DNA of 64,000 bases from Ciona intestinalis (taxonomy: Eukaryota; Chordata; Ascidiacea; Phlebobranchia; Cionidae), in contig NW_004190397.2 in assembly GCF_000224145.3 (NCBI RefSeq), positions 539,196 to 603,195 of the forward strand, in the 5' to 3' direction. Under the pieces are notes generated by a model. That model made no database searches, had not been told where the DNA came from, and was given only the letters and a program-made list of their open reading frames with translations. Positions within the stretch are counted from its first letter, which is position 1. The number at the start of each line of letters is the position of its first letter. Below, in pieces: positions 46,017-56,811 of this stretch. The translations under genes and the position numbers were made by a program.

Positions 46017-46405
46017 CAGTGTTTCCCAACCTTTTTCACCCCGCGTACCATTTCGAGGTTTTATGCTGTGCTCGCGTACCACCTTAAGCAAAAACTGCCT
46101 TGACTTAATCGTACTAAACACGCATGATTAACTTAGCTGACCCTATGCTTTTCTGCCAGTACCAAACCTTCCTTAAACAAACACCCACGTTAGGCTAACT
46201 CACTGCGTGTTCCAAGTCCAACCTAGACATTCTATGACGTCACAGTGGTGAGAGAAAAAAGAAAAATCTTCAAAAAACTCAAAATCAATCCCACCTGAAC
46301 TAAGAACTCCCTTTGGTCTAATAAAACACAGAATGTACTCGCGTACCACCTGGAAGACTGTCGCGTACCACTAGTGGTACGCGTACCACAGGTTGGGAAC
46401 CACTG
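46017..46405. mobile_element. hAT-type MITE with perfect 8-bp target duplication
   Basis: 389 bp. It starts CAGTGTTTCCCAACC and ends GGTTGGGAACCACTG (inverted). CTCTAGTC is repeated at 46009-46016 and 46406-46413. Inside, GCGTACCA recurs near both ends. No transposase frame. The exact TSD suggests a fairly young insertion. Confidence 0.88.
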
Positions 46406-46927
46406 CTCTAGTCTATAGCGGTCAATTTAAAAATCACGAATTCGTTTATCCTGTTAAAGCTCTCATATTTTACAAAACAATATTAGGATTCAGAAATAAT
46501 TTCAATCAAATACCCAGACACCTCCAGTATTAAATAGTTAATACACAATACGTCTCTATAGTGTCAATATACATAAGCTACTTACACAAAGAAAGTGTAT
46601 TGTTGGTAAACAAGACTGGCGTGTAATGAAATCCCAAGTCTATTGTGTGATTCAGGATCTTATAGTTCTATTGTGTCTGCCTTAGCGTGGCTAGTGTATT
46701 TCGCCTTATGTTTTTTTTAACTGTTAAACTATGAACATCAGGTAAGGTAACGGTTTAACGGATTTAATGCTATATAAGTAGCCTACAACTTTACTGAACG
46801 GCGAGCAAAAATGTGCTTCTTAAACAGATACAGTATGACTGACTGCAGTATTTTGCCGATAGTTTACGTTGTTTTTTGATACTATACACTTTAAATCCTC
46901 TGCCTGAAAAGGTGTATTGATTTCTGA

Positions 46928-48412
46928 ATGAGAATGTCTGAAAGGGTTGTCGTTAAAAAGATTTTAGAAGCGGAAAGCGCAGACGAACTGAATGCTAACG
47001 AAAGTGAAAGCACAGCTTCAAATGTGTTTGAAACGTTGGTATTTGATATATATGGCTTTTTCATGCTGAGTTTTGTACATACAGTAGGGTGGGGGAAGAT
47101 GGGACACCCATTAACTCTATTTTCTCGCCCCATTTAGTAGTAAACAAAGAACATTCAAAGAAATATAAAACTATATGCCCACGACTCCGATTGGTCGTTG
47201 TTAATTGTTTAAAACACGATCAGGATATTCGGACATTATGTGCTAAAGGTGTCCCATCTTCCCCCACACCATTTTTGTACGGTATTTATTTTTTGGTATT
47301 TAATTTCTTTTGCAGTACAGTATCGCACTTTTTCTACAATTTACAAGGGTGCCACTTAAATATAGTATAGCCTACTGTGGGGTAAGATGGGACACCTTTA
47401 GTACATAATTTATAAATATTCTGATTCGGTTTTAAACAATTAACAATGGTCTATGGGCGAATCGTGAGGATACATTTTATAACTCCTTGAATGTGTTTTG
47501 TTTACTACCAAGTAGGACCACAAAATAGAATGAAAAAGTATTCCATCTTCTCCCACCCTACTATATGTTTTAACTTTAAGTGTGTTTTAAAACCTTTTCG
47601 TTTAAAATATTTCTAAGTCTTCGCTAGGACGTATTCGAAGAGACAAGCAAAGTTATTATTATTATGTATAAAAAGGTTTCACAATTTTTAGTTATATAAC
47701 TACCGTGAGTAAAATCGGAAAAGAGACAGCACCTGCGAAAAAGGTTGGAAGAGTTGTTCTGCCAGAACCACTGGGGAGATTTCGTAGTTCGCGAGTTCGT
47801 AACATAGATGCTCTTGGGTAAGACTGTATGTTATTTATGGTACAGTGGGGGAAGATGGAACACTTTTTCATATTATTTTCTCGTCTCATTTGGTAGTGAA
47901 CAAAGAATATTCAAAGAATTATAAAACCATATCCTCACGACTCCCATTGACCGTTTTAAATTGTTTCGATCAGGATATTTAGATATTATGTGATAAAGGT
48001 GTCCCATTTTTTCCCACTCTACACTTATAAATGTAGTAGGTTAGTGTAATATGGGTTATAATTTCGTTTGCATTTTCGGCACCAGTTGGTAGTAGACACA
48101 AAAACTTGCAGATTTTTATAACCGTATCCCCACGACTCAAAAAAATCGTGACACCTTTAGCACATATTATCCAAATATCCCAATCGTGTTTTAAACAACT
48201 AACAACGGTATATGAAAGTCGTGAGGTTACGGTTTTATAATTCTTTGAATGTTCTTGTTTACTAGCAAATCTCTCATTTTTCTTGCAGTATGGAATCGAT
48301 TCTAAATTCCATGGGCCATGGTCCCACTCAATCAACACAACATAGAAACTTAATTGTCGGAAACGTACATGATGTTTGTGGTGTTTGCATTGCCCAACTA
48401 AAATTCACTTGA
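46928..48412 (+). CDS. Unrecognised small protein, 3 exons
   Basis: Exons 46928 (or 46934)-47034, 47692-47817 and 48289-48412 join in frame with GT-AG sites. The protein begins MSERVVVKKILEAESADELN, has an acidic/Ser-rich first exon, a basic second exon (SKIGKETAPAKKVGRVVLPEPLGRFRSSRVRNIDALG), and ends VHDVCGVCIAQLKFT at a TGA, about 118 residues. The same frame stays open for 23 more codons after the TGA (IHDWRFVPNRFSNEDWKRLKEKM) to a TAA at 48482. I do not recognise the family and see no signal peptide or membrane segment. MITEs fill both introns. The splice choice is inferred. Confidence 0.5.
47081..47273 (-). mobile_element. MITE, complete
   Basis: Reverse copy in intron 1 of the unrecognised gene, 47 bases after the exon. 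Confidence 0.75.
47372..47567 (+). mobile_element. MITE, complete
   Basis: Forward copy in the same intron; the left end is TGTGGGGTAAGATGGGACAC. Confidence 0.75.
47575..47667 (+). mobile_element. CTTCG-hairpin element, short
   Basis: TAAGTGTGTTTTAAAACC, TTCGCTAGGACGTATTCGAA and GTTATTATTATTATG. It ends 25 bases before an exon. Confidence 0.55.
47841..48280. mobile_element. Two MITEs in intron 2 of the unrecognised gene
   Basis: A reverse copy (47841-48025) and a hybrid copy (48030-48280) whose left part is reverse-type and right part forward-type. Confidence 0.6.
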
Positions 48413-48744
48413 ATACATGATTGGCGTTTTGTACCTAATCGGTTCAGTAACGAAGATTGGAAACGATTAAAGGAAAAAATGTAAAAACTTCTTTTTTATC
48501 CATATTTAGCGTGGCCAAAATCTTTGTAAAAGCTATACATATTTTTTACTAATTCTGCCGGAAAGGGGAATACTTCATAAAATCCGCTCACACCAAAGTA
48601 TAGCTTTTTGAACTGTCATTTTATTGCACTTTTTAACAGAAATTGTAGATTCTACAGAGTGGTATTTTTGCTGTATACAGTTATAAGGTATTTTTTGACA
48701 TTTCTTGCAACGTAGCCTACATGCGCTTATTTTCTTCCAACTAA

Positions 48745-48882
48745 ACATAAATATGTTTTTAACTGTAAGCGTGTTTTATCAACTGTTGTTTTGTCGCTAT
48801 ATATCCTCCATTTTTGTTTAAAACATTTTAAACTTTTCGCTACCGTAATCGAAGAGACAAATAAAGTTATTAATATTAACGG
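48745..48882 (+). mobile_element. CTTCG-hairpin element
   Basis: AAATATGTTTTTAACTGTAA, TTCGCTACCGTAATCGAAGA and CAAATAAAGTTATTAATATT. It lies in the stretch between the unrecognised gene and METTL27, which otherwise shows no gene. Confidence 0.6.
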
Positions 48883-49074
48883 TGTGCTTATTATTACGCT
48901 GTGCGTTTTTTTATGTTTCCTGTTTTCTTCTAATATTTATTTTATTTATTCTAAACACAACGTTTATAGAAGTACGGAGCATCATATAATGTTGTGTTAA
49001 AACAACCCGTTTTACTCCAAATTTTTAATCACCTAATTAAACAAACAACGATGAAAAAGTCAACAGATTTCACT

Positions 49075-51711
49075 TTACAACCGTTGATAGGCAAAACAGC
49101 CAGACGGAAATTTATCTTCAACTTTTGTAAAATGTACATACTCCATATGATCGACATATTTCAACTTTTTCTCCGAGCATAACTTTTCAACATTTTTTAC
49201 GAATTGTTGGCCGTATCCTTCTGTGGTTTTCAATCTTCTTGTAATCAGTAGTAAACCACCTCGTTTGATAACGTTGATTATTCCCTGGTAGGTAAACATA
49301 TTAACAGTTACCTGCAGTGGATATTTTACATTACTATGGGGTAAGATACAAAGCCGTGGTTAAATTGGTTAACGCACATGCCTCTAACACAGAGCAGGTA
49401 ATGGGTTCAAGGCTCGTCGCTGCTACCGTTGTGGGCGTATGTGTCCTTGGGAAAGACAATAAACGGCAATTGTTCCGACCCAGTGGTCGTTAATGGGTTG
49501 TACAAATGATCAGTCATACATAATAAAAATGAAAAGAATCCCTCTAAAAATGATCACCCACAAAGTAACATACATGGTAACTCTTAAGCTGGCACGAGGT
49601 GTATGAAACATAGCACTCGTGTTTAACGACTGTCATTTTCCTGTCACTCGAGAATAAAGTATACTACTTTGAACGTAGCTGAGTTTTGGTTATATACAAT
49701 TCTTTAAATATTCTTTATTTACCACCAAATGGAACGAGAAAAGAGAATAAAGTGTCCCATTTAACCTGTCCTACTACATCTGTACGAAACAGTGGCTATG
49801 TTTTTGTGTATTTCTTATGTTGAAAAATTAAAATAGAGAAATTGAAGGGTTAGGTACTGTGTATATAGGCTATACCATATGAGCTTATATGCGATGATAA
49901 TATCACGTGTGACAATTACACGTTTTGTGAAATTCCCACGTATATACGCAACAAAAACCGCTAAAGCAAGAGAATTATCCAATAAATTGATTTAACTCAT
50001 CAATACACGCGCGTCAAGGCAACGGCAGTCGTTACGACACAGCTGTTCTTTTTCACGCAAACTTGTGCCGCTTCGAGCCAATAAGTATATGCAATATTTT
50101 TGCCATTTTTTTCATTAAGCATAAGTACTTACAAAAATTGAACTGGCTGGTATATGATTTGGTAAAAATGCTCCCGAACTGATAATAACGTCATACATTT
50201 CGTCACGAAGAGGGAGATTCCCATTTTCGGTTACAGCGTGGCAAATAATATTTCTAAATGAAAGCAAATAAATATAAATACTAATTGTTTTGTGAAAAAC
50301 CTATATAGTAGGGTGGGGCAGGATGGAACACCTTTGTATTTTATTTTCTCGTCCGATTTGGTAGTAAACAAAGGACATTCAAAGAATTATAAAGCCGTAT
50401 CCTCACGACTCCCATAGACGGTTAATAATTGTTTAAAACACGATCCGGATATTTCAATAACATGTGCTAAAAGGCCCTCACCCTACTATAACGTATATAT
50501 TGTACTTAAAATTAATAAAAAAAACTCCCCCCCCCACCCTACTATAACGTATATATTGTACCTCAAATTAATGTCTTTTTGGCTTGCTTCATACAACATA
50601 TGGATGCTCGCATCTAAAATATCCAATTCTCCTTTAAACCCAGCGTGATTTCGGAGATTAGAAGCTGCTATTCCAGTTCCTATATAAATTTGGGTAAAAA
50701 ATAAATCTTAAGAATGAATGTAACTTACTTATGCTCGTATGCCCGGCAACGATCGTCGTTATAATATAGTAGGGTGGGGGAAGATGGGACACCTTTAACA
50801 CTTAATATCCAATTAGCCTGATGGTGATTTAAACAATTAACAACGGTCTGTGAAAGTCGTGAGCATACGGTTTCATAATTCTTTGAATGTTCTTTGTTTA
50901 CTACCAAATGGAAAGAGAAAAATAAGTAAAAAGGTGTCCCATCTTCGCCCATCCTACTATATAGGTGTCCTGTTCCATGCATCTCTCGTGTCAGCTTATG
51001 AGTTATCACATATGTAACAGGATGCATAGCAACTCTAAGATAGCAGGATCGAGACTCGAGCCCTCTAGTCTGATATCGAGCGCTTTATTTACATAGTTGG
51101 ATAAGTTATTAGAGTAACGAATATATTGTGGGGTAAGATGGGACGATACTATGTGAGGTAAGATGGGACGATACTATGTGAGGTAAGATGGGACAATACT
51201 ATGTGGGGTAAAATAGGACGATACTATGTGGGGTAAGATGGGACGATATCCTGTGGGGTAAGATGGGACGATATCCTGTGGGGTAAGATGGGACGATAAT
51301 TCAAGCACCCATAACCCATATTTCTTAATCGTTTGTTGATTCGAAAAAGGCAATGAAATCATGTCCCATTTTCCCCTCCTATACTATGCAATAGGAAGTG
51401 TTAGTTGTTAAAATGCCAGCTTAAAACCTGTCCAGTCATATTTAAAATTTAACGACTTGTAATTTAAATTGTATAAAGTGTACAAATTTCTTACCACCGC
51501 CAAGATCTAGTACTGCAAAATTTTCCGAATCTGTTACAAGTTTAGAAAACATTTCTACTATTTTTGTGGTGTTTGATGTACCAAGTATAGTCATGTCATT
51601 GTCGTACTGCGTGCTCCATTTTCTATAGTTTTTCTGCGACTCTTCTGTACTTTGACAAAACACAACGTTTTGCACAACGCCAAGCGCTGTTTCTATTTCT
51701 TTGTCAGCCAT
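49075..51711 (-). CDS. METTL27: METTL27-like methyltransferase, copy A (4 exons)
   Basis: A class I SAM-dependent methyltransferase of the METTL27/WBSCR27 type; substrate unknown. Minus-strand exons 51711-51495, 50679-50562, 50253-50133 and 49284-49075 join to 221 residues. SAM motif I is LDLGGGTG (about residues 68-75), formed across the first splice junction. Motif II is near ELDILDASIHML, and the post-motif acidic loop EMYDVIISSGAFLPNHIP is METTL27-like. Motif III is near RGGLLLITRR. It ends GCFAYQRL. An acceptor-like TTTAG lies 14 bases before the ATG. The last exon is about 96% identical to that of copy B although exon 3 is clearly more diverged (about 80%). Confidence 0.88.
49332..49788 (+). 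mobile_element. MITE carrying an inserted SINE
   Basis: The MITE left end (CTATGGGGTAAGATACA) and right half (TTATTTACCACCAAATGGAA) are separated by a near-complete SINE (about 49352-49675, AAGCCGTGGTTAAATTGG to CGAGAATAAAG). It lies in the last intron of METTL27 A. Confidence 0.7.
50304..50490 (-). mobile_element. MITE, complete
   Basis: Reverse copy in METTL27 A intron 2. The terminal CCCCACCCTACTATAACG is repeated again at 50527-50550. Confidence 0.7.
50702..51015 (-). mobile_element. SINE 3' module interrupted by a MITE
   Basis: The reverse SINE (GAATGTAACTTACTTATGCT to CGTCGTTATAATA) resumes after the MITE at 50964 with GTGTCCTGTTCCATGCATCT. This is the second case in the window of the MITE using the GTTATA site of a SINE. 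Confidence 0.7.
50764..50964 (+). mobile_element. MITE inside the SINE
   Basis: Complete copy flanked by ATATAG and CTATATAG. Confidence 0.75.
51127..51388 (+). mobile_element. MITE with its left end amplified sevenfold
   Basis: Seven units of 25 bp (TGTGGGGTAAGATGGGACGA core) cover 51127-51301, followed by a diverged MITE body and the right end CCCATTTTCCCCTCCTATAC. It lies in METTL27 A intron 1. Confidence 0.8.
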
Positions 51712-51830
51712 GATGCTCAGATACTAAACCACTGCTTATCAGAACAAGTGTTCAAAAATCAATAGCACACGGGTTTGTGATTGCGTGTGCTATTATAGCG
51801 CATGACTGCGCTTCGAGCATAGATATATAA

Positions 51831-52018
51831 TATGGTAGGGGGAGATGGGAAACCTTTAGCACATGATATCCAAATACTCTCATCGTGTTTTAAACAATTA
51901 ACAACGGTCTTAGCGAGGGGTGAAGATACAGTTTTATAATTCTTTGAATGTTTTTTTCCTTACTACCAAAACGAAAAATGGAATGAAAAGGTGTCTCATC
52001 TACCCCCACCCTACTATA
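51831..52018 (+). mobile_element. MITE, complete
   Basis: Left end GGTAGGGGGAGATGGGAAAC; right end CATCTACCCCCACCCTACT. Confidence 0.75.
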
Positions 52019-53199
52019 TAGTTTACCGAAATACAATAAATGAAAATGGATTAAACACTGAACAGCTGTATTGCGTTTACCAGCGGGTACAGGAAACGAC
52101 ATGCTCTTGCTGTCTTCACGTTTGTCCTTATAGCGCTACGAAGCCATTAAGATGCGAGCTTGAATCTGTTCCCGCACCTCAACGCTATATACAAGAAACT
52201 ACTACTTTCTAATCCGAGCCTTTTAGACCAATTTACAACATATTCTATTTCCCATGGCTAACACACACGTTCATGTTATTCTTGTTCAAAGAAAACAGCA
52301 AAACTGCTTTTTGCGCCGTAGGCAATTTAAGCTTATTCAAACCTTATGCATTATTTCTTATCTTTAGCTAAGCGAATATTGCGTTACCATGCATATATAG
52401 TTCTTTAACTGACGTTGGATTGTAACCTTTTCCTCTATTTTTTCACTTTTCAACATCTTCTACGTGGCCGTGTTAATTTTGCTGACTCTCACCTATACCG
52501 AGTCAAATATTTACTTTAAGAAAAAAGGCGACTGTAAGTCTATATTTTACAATAACTGTTGTGTGCTTGGCTATGAGTAACACCTGTTTTTTCCCCTCCT
52601 ACTCTCATTAGGACATCGGCCTATACTTTACATCAGGAAAATAGTATCTACACAAATTCAGTATAGCCTTCCAAACAGCTGGTTTTCTGCGGTCTTTACG
52701 CTGAATGCATGTGCTTCGTATTAACCTCTCATGGCCGGAAAACAACAATCGTTATAACATGGGTGTTCGGTTTCATACACCTCGTGCCGGTAGCTTGCTA
52801 ATTGTACCGTATATAGCAATACAATCACAAAAAGCGAAATCTTTGTGCACACTGAACTTCCTAAATATGATTATGGAAAGCTCACAACCCACAATCCAAA
52901 ATATAGCGTGTGTGCTTTTAAATAATGAAATACTTTAAGGTAATTGCTTCAACCCAGTAGTCACCATAATCTGTTTAAAAAAAAACACCAGTAAAATGAT
53001 TTAGTGCACAATTTTAAACGTGCTCAAGTTACCGTTTGCGCAATACCAAATGAATTTTTGTCTAAAGTACAGAAATACAAAAATGTTTTTTATTCATATC
53101 TACACATACGCGATAAGATTAAATTGATTAAAACATGCTGAATTAGCAAGGAATCGACAGTCAAAATCGCACTACAATGTGGGACAATTGTTTAACATA

Positions 53200-53395
53200 T
53201 ACAGTAAGGTGGTAAAGATGGGACACCCTTTAATTCTATTTTCTCGTCCCATTTGATAATAAACAAAAAACATCCAAGAAATTACAAAACCGTATCCTCA
53301 CGGCCCCAATAGACCGTTGTTAATTGTTTAAAACACGATCAGGATATTTGGGTATTATGTGTTAAAGGTGTCCCATCACCCACCTCCTACTATAA
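53200..53395 (-). mobile_element. MITE, complete
   Basis: Reverse copy, 30 bases past the METTL27 B stop. Confidence 0.75.
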
Positions 53396-53425
53396 TTTGT
53401 TAATATTAGGATAAAATATTTCACT

Positions 53426-55375
53426 TTACAACCGTTGATAGACAAAACAGACAGACGGAAATTTATCTTCAACTTTTGTAAAATGTACATACTCCATATG
53501 ATCGACATATTTCAACTTTTTTTCCGAGCATAACTTTTCAACATTTTCTACAAATTGGTGGCCGTATCCTTCTGTGGTTTTCAATCTTCTTGTAATCAGT
53601 AGTAAACCACCTCTTTTGATAACGTTGATTATTCCCTGATGTGCAAATAGTTAAACTTTTGGTTCTCTATAACATTTCTACTTGCGTGGCATTTTTCATT
53701 TTGTGTGTATCTACACTACAGTGCAGAGCATAAAATGTCTTTATATTTGCCAATAGTGCGTTATACAAATATTAATCGACAAAATATTGTATAATCTTCA
53801 CATTTGCAAAAATTACAAGCCGGCAAAGTATAGGAGTTTACAGTTGCGGTTATAGTGGCTACATGAATTTATGTAACTTATTTATCCTAATGTATCCGGT
53901 AAACGAGGGTCGTTATACCACTGGTGTTACGTTTCATACACCTCGTGCCCGCTTACGAGTTACCACGTATGTCACTTTAAGTGTTCATTTTGGATTTTTT
54001 TCATTTTTTGTTTGTTTTCTGGTATGACTAAGAATTTAGAAAACCTAGGGGGCATTGGTTGGAAGTTAAAAGGTAATGAGATTTAAATCGTGGAGCGTTG
54101 AACACAATTTTCGTGATTTTTTAAAATAATTTGTACATAACATTACTTACGAAAATAGAAGTTACGGGAATATGATTTGGTAAAAACGTTCCTGAACTGA
54201 CAACGACGTCATACATTTCGTCACTCATAGGGAGATTCCCGTTTTCAGTAACAAAATGGCGAAGAATATTTCTAAATAAAAAACACATTAATTTTAAGAA
54301 ATATAGTAGGATAGGGTAAGATTTAGGATGAGACACGGTTTCATTCTATTTTCTTTTTTCTCATTTAGTAGTAAACACAGAATGTTTACAGAACTGTATT
54401 ACCGTGTGCCCGCGACTCTAAAAGGGCGTTGTTGTTCAAACACGACCAGGTAGTGTATGGTATTTATGGGGTACTCCATCTTACCCCACAGTAATATAGA
54501 GTAGGGTGGGGAAGATGGGACACCATTTATAGCACGTAATATCCGAATATCCTGATCGTGTTTTAAACAATCAACTACAGTCTATGGAAGTGGTAAAGAT
54601 ACGGTATTATAGTTCATTGAATATTTTTTGTTTACTACCAAATGGGACAAGAAAATAGAATGAAAAGGGGACCCATCTTCTCCCGCTCTACTATATATAA
54701 TGTGAATCGACTCAAAAGGAATAAATTCTACCTGAAATTTATGTCTTTTTGATTAGCCTCATATAGCATATTCATGTTTGCATCAAGTATGTCTATGTCT
54801 CCTTTTAAATGAATGCGATTTCGGAGATTGTAAGAAACTCTTCCAGTTCCTGTTTAAATAAATTCTATGTAGCAGATTTTTTACCGGCATGGGTTATGGT
54901 AGTTTCGTAACCTATACTATAGTATACGAATGCGTGTACATACGTCCACGTAAAATAAATGAGCTCTTTTTGAATATACTCGTTTGCAAGAGAAAATAAA
55001 ATGGTATATTTAAAACAAATTATGTGTAAAAATAACCACTTTAATCAATAATTAGCGTATTTTCGTACAATAACATCCGCTTTTAAACTGGCCTGTCTGT
55101 TTAAAAATTATATAACGACTCCAGTTCAGTGTAAAATAATAAAACTTCCAAGACCTACCGCCTCCGAGGTCCAGTACTTGGCAGTTGCTCAAATCTGTTA
55201 CATGTTTAGAAAACATTTCTGTTATTTTTATGGTACTTAAAGATCCCAGAGTTGATGTGTCGCTGTCATAACGTTTACTCCAAACGTCATAATAGGACTG
55301 CGATTCTTCAGTAGTCTGACAGAAAACAGCACTCTTCACAGCTTCTAGAGCAGTTTCTATCTCAGTGTTTGACAT
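53426..55375 (-). CDS. METTL27: METTL27-like methyltransferase, copy B (4 exons)
   Basis: Same exon lengths as copy A (217, 118, 121, 210): 55375-55159, 54849-54732, 54271-54151 and 53635-53426, giving 221 residues. It starts MSNTEIETALEAVKSAVFCQTTEESQ against MADKEIETALGVVQNVVFCQSTEESQ in A. Motif I LDLGGGTG and the GTFLPNHIP loop are kept; the end is SVCFVYQRL. The tandem, same-strand arrangement shows local gene duplication. It may modify a small molecule or protein, but nothing here tells which. A second copy of part of exon 1 lies beyond the gap at 56812-56938. Confidence 0.88.
53864..53985 (-). mobile_element. SINE 3' module, reverse
   Basis: GTTTCATACACCTCGTGCCC and GCTTACGAGTTACCACGTAT lie in METTL27 B intron 3. 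Confidence 0.65.
54300..54700. mobile_element. Two MITEs head to tail in METTL27 B intron 2
   Basis: A reverse, diverged copy (54300-54497) is followed at once by a forward complete copy (54498-54700). Confidence 0.7.
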
Positions 55376-56715
55376 AATTTACAGAATTCGCTGTTTTCAG
55401 TTGTATATCTGTGACAGAAGAACCTTCAAGATAGAGACCGATGCAATTAAGCCTAAATATATATATCTTTTAAAAGAAAAACTCTCTGAAAAATTTTGTT
55501 AGCCTTGATTTTTTCTGTTAATTTTCGTAGCATTAGATCCGTACTGTTCCTCCTTAACTAAGATTCATGCACCTCTATGAGCACCAGTTCAGGGTCAGGT
55601 TTGCGGGATTTTTTACAGTTTAGTTAATCATTAAGCTAGAAACTTCATGATCACTTTATCGCCTTGACGTTCAGATTGCATACCTCGCTTTCTGTTTAAA
55701 TAAAGCATGCAGAGTACATTGAATAAATAGTGATGTACATACGAATCGACAATGTATATACCAAGATAGAGTCACAGACCTAAAACTAGCCGAGTCGTCC
55801 TTATAATCGAGGCTATAGATATTCAAAAGGGACAATTGGAATTATAGACGCAAACGTGTGTAAGTTTTATTTTATGTAGGTAAGGTTCCGCAGCATAGCA
55901 TGGGTCCTAGAATTTATGCCACGATTGGCCCATTACCAAACGTCTGTAAGTACCGTACTGTTCTATATTGTGCTATTAGAATATACAAAAAGGTTTAATA
56001 AAAATAACTTCACCAAGACAGTTAAATATCATCTCCAATTTGCACGACGAAAGACAACAATGCTAACCGCTGTACCATCGAGGCTGATGTGCAGCCGCGG
56101 TGTAGAAAGCTGTTGTATAAACACCCACACCGTTACAGGATTAATATTATTTACAGATACATAAAGCGTGTGTAGTTAGCACTAATCAAAAATCACCCAA
56201 AATATTAACTCACAAAGTAACATACTTGGTAACTCGTAAGCTGGCACAAGGTGTATGAAACAGAACATAGTTGTTATAATGACTGTTTTTCAGCCACGTG
56301 AGGATAAAGTAAGTTACATTGATTAAATATTATGCTCCTTAACACAAACTATCACCCTAATTTTAAAATGTAAACCTAACTTTTTATATAATATGTATAA
56401 ACACCAAACCTTATGGTCGAATTTACGTTAAAATCGACTTATATTAGTTTAGGTCGGGGTAAGAGGAGACATTTCATTCTCTTGTACCATTTGGTAGTAA
56501 ACAAAGGATATTTACAGAACTATACAACCGTAGCCTCAAGACTTTAAAGAGCCTTCTTAATTGTTTAAAACACGACCAGGAAATTTAAATGTGCTTGTCA
56601 TGCCAATTATACAAAGCGGGTGCGATCAAAAACGTGTCTTCATCAACGTCTGACGTCACGAACGAGTCCTCTGAACGTCATNTGATGACAGCCGAAGACT
56701 CCTTATAGCTGCGTG
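55376..56715. other. METTL27 B to CTR1 intergenic stretch (left copy)
   Basis: It has an 82-codon open frame (55916-56164) also open in the right copy, but without recognisable domains and possibly chance. It also has a SINE module (56206-56330) and a MITE remnant (56449-56590). Two TGACGTCA-type boxes lie near its end and again at 58079-58112. Confidence 0.45.
56206..56330 (+). mobile_element. SINE 3' module (also at 57662-57785)
   Basis: AAAGTAACATACTTGGTAAC to GAGGATAAAGTAAGTTACAT. The twin at 57662 is part of the duplicated segment. Confidence 0.65.
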
Positions 56716-56811
56716 TCAATTGCAATGTTCCCCTATGTCAACCTGGCAGGAAGGACACCATNNNNNNNNNNNNNNNNNNNNNNNNNNNNNNNNNNNNNNN
56801 NNNNNNNNNNN

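Larger units (their letters stand above)
44542..46927. other. RING to hypothetical-gene stretch
   Basis: MITEs at 44662-44850, 45286-45490 (with 50 N) and 45772-45967, plus a hAT MITE at 46017-46405. Nothing gene-like is seen in 44850-45285 or 46406-46927. Confidence 0.55.
51712..53425. other. Between the METTL27 copies
   Basis: It contains MITEs (51831-52018 forward; 53200-53395 reverse) and a reverse SINE module (52715-52812). I see no gene in 52020-52700 or 52815-53195. Confidence 0.55.
55249..56761. repeat. Left copy of a ~1.4-1.5 kb duplicated segment
   Basis: It runs from inside METTL27 B exon 1 through intergenic DNA to a piece of the last CTR1 exon (56716-56761), and matches 56812-58189 almost base for base. 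Differences are small indels and substitutions plus about 100 extra bases near 55735-55850. It ends exactly at a 50-N gap. Confidence 0.88.

Noticed and set aside
47089-47370. Frames such as MGEDGTPINSIFSPHLVVNKEHSK that recur in many places
   Set aside because: These are translations of the MITE; similar frames appear at 30 or more copies and are not a protein family.
55916-56164. 82-residue plus-strand frame conserved in both duplicated segments
   Set aside because: The conservation comes from the whole segment being copied. No domain, signal or splice context was seen.
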